Origin: Ehretia macrophylla
Lineage: Eukaryota > Streptophyta > Magnoliopsida > Boraginales > Ehretiaceae
Direction: 5' to 3'
Length of the DNA: 64,000 bases
Assembly: GCA_037974665.1 (NCBI GenBank)
Contig: CM075765.1
Span: forward strand, 12,829,501 to 12,893,500
Position 1 is the first letter of the stretch, and every line of letters begins with the position of its first letter. Positions 36,327 through 47,911 of this stretch are shown one piece after another. A program made the position numbers and the translations under genes. The notes beneath the pieces are model-generated. The model had not been told where the DNA came from. It did not search any database and saw only the letters and a list, made by a program, of their open reading frames with translations.

Positions 36327-37341
36327 TGGGATGGCAATGGGGGTTTTGCGGGTACCCACCCAAAATTAGGGTGGGAAATGGGGAATGGGGCCGGGGTAGG
36401 GATGATGCGCGGGGATAAGCATTCCTCGCCCCACATAACTTGCTCCACATACTTGTATAGTAATTTTTATATATTTAGTTTTACATATGTACTGAAATTT
36501 AGAATTATAAAAATAAAAGTATAGTTTAATGACATTAGATAAAATATTATTAAAATAGAGAAGAAAAATGAATTACTCAAAAGGATTTTATAATCAAGAC
36601 ACTACATGCCATTAATTGTCTCATTGTCTATCTCGAAGGTTTGCAATCATTTTACATAAATACCTCTAGTTCACTATTAGTCATAGTAGACTTAATAGAT
36701 TTGTTAGTTGTGTCTAGTTGTTTTTCAAAATAGTTTCAAACAACATAATTAAGGGTTGTATTTTAAAGATTTGACAATTACTATAATATATGGACATGCA
36801 ATAACAAAAAGAAAGAGTAATCAATGTGATTCCAATAACAAAAAGAGGTATTCTTTTTCCACATATAATTCTCATACACAATGATTTTAGTGGAAATTTA
36901 TTTTAAATGCTCAAGACTCAGTTACTAATAATATTTTTACAATGTAACTAGAAGCATAACATTCAATATGTAAAATGCCTTTTTTGGTTAATTAATAAAA
37001 TCCCGGAGGGTGCCGCCCCTCTTTCCTAAAAAAATAAAAAAATAAAAAGACTCAATATGTAAAAAACATTTGACCTTTATTTCAAACCTATATTTATATT
37101 TATCATCATTATAATTTTTAATTTATGTTTTAGAGTCATGTGGTTCAAATTAAAATTTGAAGCGTGATTAAATTAACTTTAATATAGTAATGTTTAAAAG
37201 AATAATGAAAAATCCGCGAATAATCTCCATTCCCCACAGACATTTGGGGACAGAGCAGGGACGGGAGATGGGGGTATAGAACGCAGGGGTGGGCCGCGGA
37301 GATAGGTCCCCCATCCCAAACCGGGCCCATTGCCATCCCTA
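36327..37341. mobile_element. Non-autonomous hAT-type element (1015 bp) in PAT intron 1
   Basis: The ends TGGGATGGCAATGGGG and GGGCCCATTGCCATCCCTA are inverted. The flanks 36319-36326 (GTTTTTAT) and 37342-37349 (GTTTTTAG) match at 7 of 8 positions. The GC-rich subterminal parts (GGGTACCCACCC; GGTGGGCCGCGG) and an AT-rich middle are typical of the group. A short A-tailed piece at about 36980-37055 (AATCCCGGAGGGTGCCGCCCC, then A-runs) may be a retroposon 3' end nested in it. No transposase. Confidence 0.78.
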
Positions 37342-37376
37342 GTTTTTAGGCTCTCAGCTGTATTTTAGGTAAAGGG

Positions 37377-38021
37377 TGTAGAAATCTTGTGAATGTAAAT
37401 AAAATATTGGGAATCTTGTGAATGTAAATAAAATATTGTGTGCAATCATTCTTGTTTAGCATGCTTGCCTTGTAAATCCGTGCAATATATTCCTTGTCCA
37501 TGTGCTGCAGACTTTATCAACTATGAGTAACATGGTTGTGTGAAAGTTTGAGCTAGATTATAATATTTTATTCTATCAGAATATTTTGGCAATGATAACT
37601 CCCATTAAGAATTGGCTATAAATAGTTATGTATGTTTGCTGAAACAGAGGAGGCAATCGAACGAAAAATTGAGCAAGCTGAACAAATATTATCATTTATC
37701 ATTGTGTCCAATAGAGAGAGTTTGTCATATTTAGTTCGATAGTTTCGTAGTTTGGTATGCTCCTACTACGAAGAAAATATAGTTGTATCTTGGGAGGCTT
37801 GCGTCAATCAACCGAAAGCACCGTAGCGGGACGTTAAAGTCTTAAGGACATCGAGTCTGACTCGAGCCTCGATATCATCTGTATTTGGTTTATTTCTACA
37901 TCTTTGAATTTTAATACTGTTAATTTTACATTCTGTTATTTTAATTTTTATTGTACATCTTGTATTTTTTATTTACAGTACTTCTCTCATTTTAATTTGT
38001 CCTACAATATTAAGTCCAACA
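37377..38021 (+). repeat. 5' LTR of the intron 1 copia (645 bp)
   Basis: Identical in structure to the right LTR except that the first ~29 bp (GAATCTTGTGAATGTAAATA...ATATTG) are present twice in tandem. A TATAAATAG box lies at about 37617-37625. Confidence 0.9.
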
Positions 38022-38283
38022 ATCTTAAGACTTTAATACGTTATAATTCTGTGAAGTACCACAAACTGGACAATAAATTACATTTCCATATACCTCATAA
38101 TTTTTTGAAGTTAATGGTAGAAATTTCATTAAATTTGGACTTAAAATGAGAAAGATATGATTTTTTTTAAGGACCTAATAATGTTCTAATTTTGGATCAG
38201 TACGTACGGTTGCACAATTGACATTTGCTGAAAAGCTTTTGTTATCTCAAAGCTTTGCATTATTATATTAGTTATAGATTAGC

Positions 38284-38535
38284 TTTGCAATATAATATTT
38301 ATATTAGTTGTTGTAGTTTTTTATGCAGCATTATAATATATGCTTTGCAATATAATATATATATTATTGTTGTAGTTTTTTTTTTTTTTTTTTATGTAGC
38401 ATTATAATATACTGTTTATTTGAGAAGGGAAAAAAAATTGTCCTTCTTTCTGTTACAAAGATTTGATCCTAGGACTTCAAGGTTACTAATTAGAAGGGTC
38501 TACCCCTGAACCAAACATAGCTTCTTGGTTATTAA
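38284..38535 (-). repeat. Tandem duplication and SINE-like insert in the copia leader
   Basis: 38284-38410 holds two copies of a ~65-bp AT-rich unit (TTTGCAATATAATAT, then TTGTTGTAGTTTTTT and GCAGCATTATAATATA). 38440-38535 read on the minus strand resembles a tRNA-derived SINE head: TTTGGTTCAGGGGTAGACC (A box-like) and GGATCAAATCT (B box-like). This makes the 5' leader unusually long (about 810 bp). A tRNA gene is excluded because no cloverleaf can be drawn. Confidence 0.45.
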
Positions 38536-38833
38536 GTGACAAAATAATTTATTAGTACACTGTTCTCTAACTGATTCGAGAAAAACTAATTTGAGTAACT
38601 GTTTTACTTATTTTGTTTGGATCATTTACTTGACTGTCTAATATAAATATATATATACATATAGTAGACTGTGTGATTTTAATATTTCTTTTATTTTTGT
38701 ATTAGAAGTATTATTTCCTTAATTGTTGATTTAAAATTAATTTTAGTATTAAGTTATTTTGCGACTAACTTGATTTTTATGTAGTGCAGCGTGTATAAAC
38801 AAGTATTTGGACTTAAAACAAATAATATTAATC

Positions 38834-39790
38834 ATGAATACCGAAACTAGAAATTTGAATTATGGACAATCATTTGGACCTAACAACCCAAACGTGCCCT
38901 TGACTGGAAGTGGATCAACTGGTGGATCTACAGGACATAAGAATGTACCTTTGGCTAGGCCATCAGTGACTGTTGCTTCGGCTGTCCCATTTGTGGCGTC
39001 AACTCCTGTTGGACATGGCGAGAGACCAAAAAAGTTTAACGGGAGGGATTTTAAGAGGTGGCAACATAAAATGTTGTTCTACTTGACCACCTTGAATCTT
39101 GCTCGATTTTTTAAAAAAAATGCACCACAGTGGGGGGACGAGCCTGATATACAGACTGTTGCTGCTGTTGATGCTTGGAAGCATGCAGACTTCCTTTGCA
39201 AAAACTATATCCTCAACGGGTTGGACAATGCGTTGTATAACGTCTACAGCCCAATGACAACTGCTAAGGCACTGTGGGAATATTTAGAGAAGAAGTATAA
39301 AACGGAGAATGCGGGCACAAAGAAATTCGTTGTGGCCAGATTCCTTGACTTCAAAATGGTAGATTCCAAGCCTCTGATGCCGCAAGTAGATGAGTATCAG
39401 GTACTCATTCATGAGTGTCATGCAGATGGTATAAATATGAGAGAACGTTTTGAATCTGGTGCACTTATTGAGAAGTTGCCTCCCAACTGGAAAGACTTCA
39501 AGAGTTATTTAAGGCATAAGAGAAAGGAGATGACTCTTGAAGATCTAGTTCTGAGATTGAGGATTGAAGCAGACAACCGCAAATCTGAGAAAAAAGTTGG
39601 TTTTCCGCCTTTGGAATCAAATGTTAATGTGGTTGAGCATGGTCCGAGCAACAAAAAGAGAAAATTCTCTAACCAAGGTCAAAAAGGGGGAGAACATAAG
39701 AAGCAGCAGTTCGGTGGAATTGCTTTGTCTGTGACAAGCCGGGGCACAAGGCAAGAGACTGTAGGCACCGCAAGAACCAGGGCAATCTGA
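38834..39790 (+). pseudogene. Gag of the intron 1 copia
   Basis: ATG at 38834 (MNTETRNLNYGQSFG) begins a capsid-like frame of the UBN2/copia gag type (FNGRDFKRWQHKMLFYLTTL, ALWEYLEKKYKTE, LEDLVLRLRIEADNR). The zinc knuckle CFVCDKPGHKARDC follows in a different frame, so a 1-nt indel near 39715 separates it from the capsid. In an intact element this protein forms the virus-like particle and binds RNA. Confidence 0.82.
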
Positions 39791-39816
39791 AGAAGAGGAA
39801 AGCTCATGCAAATGCT

Positions 39817-41211
39817 GTGGAAGACCTGGGCAATGATCTCTCTAACATCAATCTATCAGCTGTCGTGTCAGAAGTCAATCTGGTGGGGAATCCAAAGCAA
39901 TGGTGGGTGGACACTGGGGCCACTAAGCATGTTTTCTCTGATAGAAGAATGTTCACTACCTATCAAATTATTTATGAAACCCTTTACATGGGTAGCTCCG
40001 CCACTTCGAAGGTAGAAGGAATTGAGAAGGTGATCTTGAAGTTTACCTCTGGAAAAGAGCTGACACTCAACAATGTGCTGCATGTCCCAGATATCCGGAA
40101 GAATTTAGTTTCTGGATCCTTGTTGAGTAAGAACGGATTCAAAATGGTGTTTGAGTCTGGTCAATTTGTGTTAACCAAATTTGGAATGTTTGTAGGCAAG
40201 GGCTATGAGTGTGATAGCTTATTTAAGCTCAATGTAATGACTATTGCCCCAACTGTTGTAAAGGCTGATAAGCCTACCAAATTTGGTATGAATAAGAATA
40301 AGTCTGTTGCTTATGTCTTGGATTCTTCTAATTTATGGCATAATAGATTAGGACATGTGAATTTTGATTCTTTGCATAAATTAATCAATTTAGGTCTAAT
40401 ACCTAAAGCTGATTGGAACATAAATAAAAAATGTGAAGTGTGCGTATAATCAAAATTAACGAGAACTTCCTTTAAATCAGTAGAAAGGAGTTCAGAACCT
40501 CTGGATTTAATTCACAGTGATATTTGTGATTTAAAATTTGTGCAAACTAGAGGTGGGAAAAAGTATTTTATTACTTTTATTGATGATTGCACAAGATATT
40601 GTTATGTTTATTTACTAAGAGGCAAAGATGAGGCTTTTGAAGTATTTAAACTATACAAAAATGAGGTAGAAAATCAACTCGGCAAAAAGATTAAGATGTT
40701 GAGAAGTGATAGATGAGGAGAATATGTATATCCCTTTGAGGAATATTGTGTTGAACATGGAATTGTTCATCAAATGACGGCTCCTTACTCTCCCCAACAG
40801 AATGGTATTGCTGAACGCAAAAATCGAACTCTTAAAGAGATAATGAATGCCTTGTTGGTTAATTCGGGTTTACCTCAGAACTTGTAGGGGGAGGCAGTAT
40901 TAACTGCGAACCATATTCTTAATAAGGTACCCCATAAGAAATTAAGCAAGACACCTTATGAGTTGTGGAAAGTTCGACCACCTTCCTACAATTACTTAAG
41001 AGTGTGGGGGTGTCTAGCTAAGGTAGGAGTTCCAGCTCCTAAAATGGTCAAAATAGGACCAAAGACTGTGGATTGTATCTTCATTGGATATGCACACAAC
41101 AGTGCGGCATACAAGTTTCTTGTGTATAAGTCAGAAATAACTGATATACATGTGAATACAGTTATTGAATCAAGGAATGCAGAATTTTTCGAAGAAAAAA
41201 TTTCCTTGTAA
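39817..41211 (+). pseudogene. Protease and integrase of the intron 1 copia
   Basis: The protease motif WWVDTGATKHVFSD is at about 39900. Next come the GAG-pre-integrase domain LWHNRLGHVNFDSLHKL and the integrase zinc finger (CEVC). The integrase core has [23 protein letters not shown] and YSPQQNGIAERKNRT. Stops fall at 40447-40449 (TAA), 40714-40716 (TGA for Gly in SDRGGEY) and 40885-40887 (TAG for Trp before GEAV). Confidence 0.85.
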
Positions 41212-42471
41212 AAATACGCAAAAATCAAGTTCTACGAAAAGAACATATGATGAGAGTCAAAAATTAAATATAGATGATGAGGCTATATCTAAAGATATTG
41301 AAGATGAACCAAGACGTAGCAAGAGGGCTAGAACATCTAAGTCTTTCGGTCCAGATTTTCTAACGTATTTGTTAGAAAATGAGCCTCGCACTTTTAATAA
41401 GGCAATGTCTACTCCTGAAGCTCCTTTATGGAAAGAGGCAGTAAACAGTGAAATTGAATCCATCATGCAAAATCATACATGGGAACTGGTGGATCTTCCT
41501 CCTGAAAATAAACCTTTAGGGTGTAAATGGATTTTTAAAAGGAAGATGAAGGCTGATGGATCAATAGAAAATACAAGGACAGGCTTGTCATTAAGGGATA
41601 TAGACAAAAAGAAGGTCTTGATTATTTTGATACATATTCACCAGTCACGAGAATTACATCCATACGGATGTTGATAGCTATCGCAACTATCAATAATCTT
41701 GAGATATATCAAATGGATGTAAAAACTGTCTTCTTGAATGGAGATCTAGATGAAGAGATCTACATGGAAAAACCTGAAGGGTTTGTAGTTCCTGGAAAAG
41801 AGAAGAAGGTTTGTAAGCTTGTAAAATCTCTTTACGGACTAAAACAAGCGCCTAAACAATGGCATGAGAAATTTGATAAAGTCATGATATCAAATGGCTT
41901 TAGGACTAATGAATGTGACAAGTGTGTCTATGTGAAAGGCACGGGTCAAAAATGTGTCATTGTTTGTCTCTATGTAGACGATATGCTCATTATCGGGAGC
42001 AATGAGAGTGTCATTAAGGCTACCAAAAGAATCTTATCCAGTAGCTTCGACATGAAGGATATGGGTGTGGCAGATGTGATTTTGGGTATTAAAATTACTA
42101 AAACATCTGATGGACTAGTCTTGTCTCAGTCTCATTATATAGAGAAAATACTAGACAAGTTTAATAAAAATGATGCTAATCTAGCGAAGACACCTATAGA
42201 TGCAAATGTACATCTAACCAAAAATACCGGTGAAAGAATATCTCAATTAGAGTATTCAAGGATTATTGGTAGTTTGATGTACATTATGAATTGCACGAGG
42301 CCCGATATAGCATTAACTGTTAGCAAATTGAGCAGGTATACGAGCAATCTAGGGAAAGAACACTGGGTAGCTATAATAAGAGTTCTAAGGTATCTGAGAC
42401 ACACATTGAACTTTGGGATGCACTATACCCGATATCCAGCTGTATTAGAGGGATACAGTGATGCTAACTAG
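41165..42471 (+). pseudogene. Reverse transcriptase of the intron 1 copia
   Basis: It begins WKEAVNSEIESIMQNHTWELVD and [18 protein letters not shown] 1-nt frameshift near 41575 follows. Then come [33 protein letters not shown] and the catalytic [12 protein letters not shown]. The frame ends at TAG 42469-42471, which replaces the Trp of the ADNW-type motif at the RNase H junction. Confidence 0.87.
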
Positions 42472-42915
42472 ATATCGGATACTAATGACTCCAAATCCAC
42501 GAGTGGATACATTTTTACTTTGGGAGGGGCAGCCGTCTCTTGGAAATCCACTAAGCAAACATGTATAGCTAGATCCACGATGGAATCTGAGTTTATAGCT
42601 TTGGATAAAGCTGCAGAGGAAACCGAATGGCTTCGACAGTTCTTAGAGGATATTCCAAACTGGCCCAAACCTATGCCAGCTATCTGCATACACTGCGATA
42701 GTCAATCTGCTATTGGAAGGGCACAGAGTAGCATATACAACGGTAAGTCTAGACATATACGTCGTAGACATAATACCGTTAAACAATTGCTCTTTAATGG
42801 AGTTATCTCAATTGACTACGTAAAGTCAAAAGATAACATTGCTGATCCGCTTATTAAAGGTTTAAACAAGATCAAGTTTACAAATCGTCGAGGAGAATGG
42901 GTCTTAAGCCTATGA
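42472..42915 (+). pseudogene. RNase H of the intron 1 copia
   Basis: Same frame as RT after the TAG. It shows [37 protein letters not shown], the [10 protein letters not shown] motif with its conserved Asp, and [14 protein letters not shown]. The TGA after VLSL closes the polyprotein. 42916-43508 is a non-coding tail that is also conserved in the copia at 20588. Confidence 0.85.
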
Positions 42916-43508
42916 CTAAAGAGCCATCATAGTGGAAAACCCTACCTACGTGACAGGAGATCTCTGGATATAGGTTCAAAGGGAAAAACTGAGCTATGAA
43001 TGATTCACCGGAAACACTGTAGGGGTAATACTCCTACCTATTCCTATGACGAGCAGACAGTACTGTCTGTATGTGGTTTAGGCTAAGCTATGCTTTTAAT
43101 GATACTTATATTTTGGTAATCCAAGTAGAGTATTGCAGGGATACTCTTAATAAGTGATCACCTATATGAATAGGGAGTGGGCCGCTCATACGAGAATCTC
43201 TAAGGCTGAAATCTCTAGAGTACTCATAAAACTGGGAGTTGTTCAGGGCCAAAATGAATACAACCGTAAGAACTGAAGTATGGTTAAGAGGATACTGTGT
43301 GAGTTCTATTGTCTTGGTTTACACAAAAGCTGAACAGTTCAAGACATCGCGTTCACTGGTCAGCAAGTAAATCCGATAGCTCTCACTACGGAAGGTTCAA
43401 GGCCAAAAGCTACCTATCCGGAAGCAGTGTCATTCTTTTAAACTCTCTCTAGTGTCTGCATTATGTCTTTACTTTGTGCATTGTCTGATTTCCATTCATG
43501 TGGGGGAT

Positions 43509-44124
43509 TGTAGGAATCTTGTGAATGTAAATAAAATATTGGGTACAATCATTCTTGTTTAGCATGCTTGCCTTGTAAATCCGTGCAATATATTCCTTGT
43601 CTATGTACTGCAGACTTTATCAACTATGAGTAACATGGTTGTGTGAAAGTTTGAGCTAGATTATAATATTTTATTCTATCAGAATATTTTGGCAATGATA
43701 ATTCCCATTAAGAATTGGCTATAAATAATTGTGTATGTTTGCTGAAACAGAGGAGGCAATAGAACGAAAAATTGAGCAAGCAGAACAAATATTATCATTT
43801 ATCATTGTGTCCAATAGAGAGAGTTTGTCATATTTAGTTCGATAGTTTCGTAGTTTGGTATGCTCCTACTACGAAGAAAATATCGTTGTATCTTGGGAGG
43901 CTTGCGTCAATCAACCGAAAACACCGTAGCGGGACGTTAAAGTCTTAAAGACATCGAGTCTAACTCGAGCCTCGATATCATTGGTATTTGGTTTATTTCT
44001 ACATCTTTGAATTTTAATACTGTTAATTTTACATTCTGTTATTTTAATTTTTATTGTACATCTTGTATTTTTTATTTACAGTACTTCTCTCATTTTAATT
44101 TGTCCTACAATATTAAGTCCAACA
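43509..44124 (+). repeat. 3' LTR of the intron 1 copia (616 bp)
   Basis: Preceded by the polypurine tract CATGTGGGGGAT and bounded TGTAGGAATC...GTCCAACA. It lacks the 29-bp duplication of the left LTR. Confidence 0.9.
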
Positions 44125-44660
44125 AAGGGTATATGGGATTTTAGTTAATTTTTATTTTAAAGGTGTTTATGTTGTTGTTGTAATCAATGCTAGTGAGTAA
44201 TTGTGTTCGGTGATTGCTTACATTGGCCAGTTTGTGCACATTTTCTTGTTTGTAACTGGAGCTTGCTCAGTTTAGAAAACCATGCCGAAAAGAATCAAAG
44301 GAATGATCTGAAAGTTGTAACTTTACTGCAAAAGGGAGCCTAAACAGCAAAAAATTAGGGGGGAGGGGAGGGAGATAGAGAGAGAGAGAGAGAGACAGAG
44401 AAACCATTATCAGAATTCTTTTTGAAATAGCAAAAAGTTAGGGGCAGAGAGAGAGACTCTTTTTATGATGTTTCTCAATCTTTTTATAACAGATTTCTGA
44501 TTAGGTGAGAAGAAGAGATTTTGGATTAACTTATGGGAAAATGTAGCCAGACCCTTTTGGTAGCTCAGAATCATAATAATTAAGATGCATGGATTTGTTT
44601 TAAGTGATATAGATAAAAAGAGAAACAATGATACTATAATTTATTTCTACTTCTGGGTAG

Positions 44661-44886
44661 AGGTTTAGAGACAAAAGGACAACTACATTCTCGAAAGGTG
44701 ACTACAGTTATGGGACTGGAGAGCAGCTCAGTAGGAATGGAGGTCGATATCTCTCTAAGTCCCAGAGTAAATTCGGTGAAGCCTTCGAAAACAGCTGCTA
44801 TAGCGGACCATGCCGCTGCCCTTGTGCAAGCTGGTGTGCCTGTCATCCGACTAGCAGCTGGAGAACCCGATTTTGAAGGATTTAGA
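44661..44886 (+). CDS. PAT: PAT exon 2
   Basis: Acceptor TTCTGGGTAG|A supplies the third base of the split Glu codon. The exon then reads through HSRKVTTVMGLESS, VDISLSPRVNSVKPSKT, VPVIRLAAGEPDF. The end is odd. Where the family has D-T-P-x-x-x-A-E before AGINAIREG, this exon has only E-G-F-R and the donor AGA|GTAATT. The phase still fits exon 3, so the change is a net loss of four codons rather than a frameshift. Confidence 0.82.
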
Positions 44887-44955
44887 GTAATTCCATCTCT
44901 GGATCTCCACTGCTTGTTATTTGTTCTGCTAAATGTGGTCTTCTTACTGATTTAG

Positions 44956-45063
<108 letters not shown>

Positions 45064-45134
45064 TAATCTAGATTATTCTTAAATGATGATCAGTTGCATT
45101 CTTCTGCTAATTGTTTCTTATTTATTTTCTTTAA

Positions 45135-45467
<333 letters not shown>

Positions 45468-45856
45468 TAAGAATCACAAGTTTCTTGTATGATCAAGTGT
45501 TCTGAGAGGTAAAACATTTTTATTATGTGTGTTCATATAGAGCCTTTTAATTGTTAGTTCTGAAAGGGAATCTCTATCAACAGCATGTTGTAGTAACAAA
45601 GGTGTATGAGATATCATTTTAAGTTGACAGCTTAGACAGGGAGCTTTCACTCCTCGTTAGCGCTGCAATAATATTCTTTTACACTTTGCTGGAATGCTTG
45701 TCTGAAGCCTTCATTAGAGATATTTTGCTAGTTGTTTCATGTACAATTTACAGGTAGTGTTAAAAAGGATTATAAATGTTGCCATTGACTGGGGAAATTG
45801 AAGTTCTGTGGCATGCGTACAGTTCTTATTGTCATGAATGACCTCTGTTTTCCAAC

Positions 45857-46056
45857 AAGGGGCTTCTTACTTCCCAAACGGATTCTCCTCCATCTATATA
45901 TAAATGTTGGTTTATCAAGAATGCGATAAAAAAACACTTTGAATTGTTGATTAATCGTCATAGATGGCTTAGAACCAATAGTTCATTATCTAATGGATCT
46001 TTCCATTCTAATACTTTATCCGAGAGTTATCAGTATTTATCAAATCTCTTCCTAAG
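45857..46056 (+). pseudogene. ycf2: Nuclear fragment of plastid ycf2 (NUPT) in PAT intron 4
   Basis: One + frame reads [37 protein letters not shown] and [19 protein letters not shown], then SNLFLS. I recognise this as the segment close to the C-terminus of the plastid ycf2 protein, with a few substitutions (e.g. Cys for Arg before WFIKN). Similarity stops sharply on both sides (about 45857 and 46056) and the frame has no start here. This fits plastid DNA that was inserted into the nuclear genome and is now non-functional. The copia target site begins about 95 bp downstream. Confidence 0.8.
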
Positions 46057-46155
46057 CTTACCTCCGCCACTTCTTTTGGTTCTCACTTTGTCCCAAAAGT
46101 AATATAGATTCTGGAAGAAAATACGTGCCTTCTACATGTGAAAGTGTTGTCATTT

Positions 46156-46324
46156 AGAAGAAAGTAATGTGAAACAATGTAATTCATTGATGATACAATG
46201 TGTTTCTACATTGTGGTTTATATAGGCCTAAAAGTGGATAGACAACATTCCCTAATTTATGGAGCAAATTGCTCCTTACAACAAGCCTAAAATTATGGAA
46301 TTAAAGCAATATAATATTTCAACA
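46156..46324 (-). repeat. 3' LTR of the intron 4 copia (169 bp)
   Basis: The adjacent CTCCCCCTCAAGTTGG (46325 on) is the complement of the polypurine tract TTGAGGGGGAG. Very short LTR for a copia element. Confidence 0.9.
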
Positions 46325-46331
46325 CTCCCCC

Positions 46332-47833
46332 TCAAGTTGGGGCGAAGATATCAATAAGCTTGAGCTTGACAATAGCTGATTTGAGAAGTGACGATCCAAT
46401 TGACTTAGTGAACATATCAGCAGCCTGCTCGGATGATGTAACAAAACAAGGTGTGATCACCCCTGAGCGAACTTTCTCTCGAATGAAATGAATATCAACC
46501 TCGATGTGTTTTGTCCTCTCATGAAGGACTGAGTCAGAGAACAACATAATTGCAGATTTATTATCACAGAATAAGGTAGACGAGTCTGTTACCGAAAACC
46601 CCAACTCAGTCAGAAGATAACGTAACCAAAGAAGTTCACATGTTCCTTGGGCCATAGCACGGTACTCAGCTTCAGCAAAAGATCGCGAGACAACTGCTTG
46701 CTTTTTATATTTCCATGAGATAAGGTGATTGCCACGAAAAGTACACATCCCCGAGGTAGAACGCCTATCAGTCTTTGACCCTACATAATCAGCATCAGTG
46801 TAACAAGACAATCCCTCTTGTACACCCGTTGCATAGAAGAAACCAAGACCAGGAAAAGATTTAAAATATTGGAGGATATGATAAACAGCATCCAAATGAG
46901 AGGTACGAGGTGCATGCATGAATTGACTTACCATACTTACTGCATAGGTAAGGTCAGGCCTTGTGTTAGTCAAGTAGATAAGCCGACCCACAAGTCTTTG
47001 ATATATTGATGGCTCAACTAACAATTTCCCTGATTCTGCTGTCAATTTAAGATTAGGGTCCATAGGAGTGGAGGCAGGTCGACAACCTAGCATACCCGTA
47101 TCTTGAAGAAGATCCAATGCATACTTTCTTTGTGATAAATATATACCCTGGTAATTTCGAGCTACCTCAATACCAAGGAAGTATCGGAGCATACCCAAAT
47201 CCTTAATGTCAAAGATTGTCCCAAGGTCTTGCTTCACTTGGACAATTCCCTGAGTGTCATGTCCAGGAATGATAATATCATCCACATAAACTGAGATAAT
47301 GATGTATCTACCCTGAGGATGACGTCGAACAAAGTATGTATGATCTGAATGACACCGAATAAACCCCATAGTAAGGACCACCTCACTAAAACGATTAAAC
47401 CAAGCTTGAGGGGATTGTTTAAGCCCATAGAGAAATTTATGAAGGCGACAAAATTTCCCAGAAACTTCCCCTGAGCCCGAAAACCTGGTAGAGGATCCAT
47501 GTAGATAGTCCCAGAAAGATCACCATTAAGAAAGGCATTCTTGACACCTAATTGGTGAAGAGACCAAGAATGAGAAGTGGCCAAGGAGACCAGGAGTCGT
47601 ACAGTAGTTAATTTGGCAACATGAGCAAATGTGGCACCAAAGTCCTTGCCAGGTACTTGAGTAAACCCTTTAGCGACAAGACGTGCCTTATACCGATCAA
47701 TGGTGCCGTTAGCAAGATATTTCACACTAAATACCCACTTGCACCCAACTGTCCGTTCACCAACTAGAAGATCAACCAACTCCCACATATGATTCTGTTG
47801 CAGGGCATCCGTCTCTGTTTTCACAGCAGCCAC
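46332..47833 (-). pseudogene. RT and RNase H of the intron 4 copia
   Basis: The RT start is at 47833 (NHMWELVDL, VGCKWVFSVKYLANGTIDRYKARLVAKGF, NAFLNGDLSGTIYM). A frameshift near 47430 follows. From 47381 on come ISVYVDDIIIPGHD, the thumb, SRSFAEAEYRAMAQGTCELLW and the RNase H end with LFCDNKSAI and HERTKHIEVDIHFIRE. The C-terminal stop is at about 46332. The last 349 codons are a single clean frame. Confidence 0.87.
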
Positions 47834-47911
47834 CCATAAAGGATTCTAGAGAGCCTCATGGACGGAGCGAGGAATAGAGACTGAATCAACCTGACTAAGG
47901 AAAGATTTATA

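Larger units (their letters stand above)
37377..44124 (+). mobile_element. Copia retrotransposon in PAT intron 1 (6748 bp)
   Basis: The LTRs (37377-38021 and 43509-44124) start TGTAG and end CCAACA. The duplications 37372-37376 and 44125-44129 are both AAGGG. Domain order gag, protease, integrase, RT, RNase H is that of copia, on the same strand as PAT. By eye the LTRs differ at about 15 positions plus a 29-bp duplication, so this is the youngest-looking LTR element of the window, yet its frame is broken by stops and frameshifts. A degraded relative is at 20588-25073. Confidence 0.93.

Noticed and set aside
38440-38535. tRNA gene on the minus strand
   Set aside because: A- and B-box-like words are present, but no cloverleaf or anticodon arm can be drawn; a SINE head is more likely.
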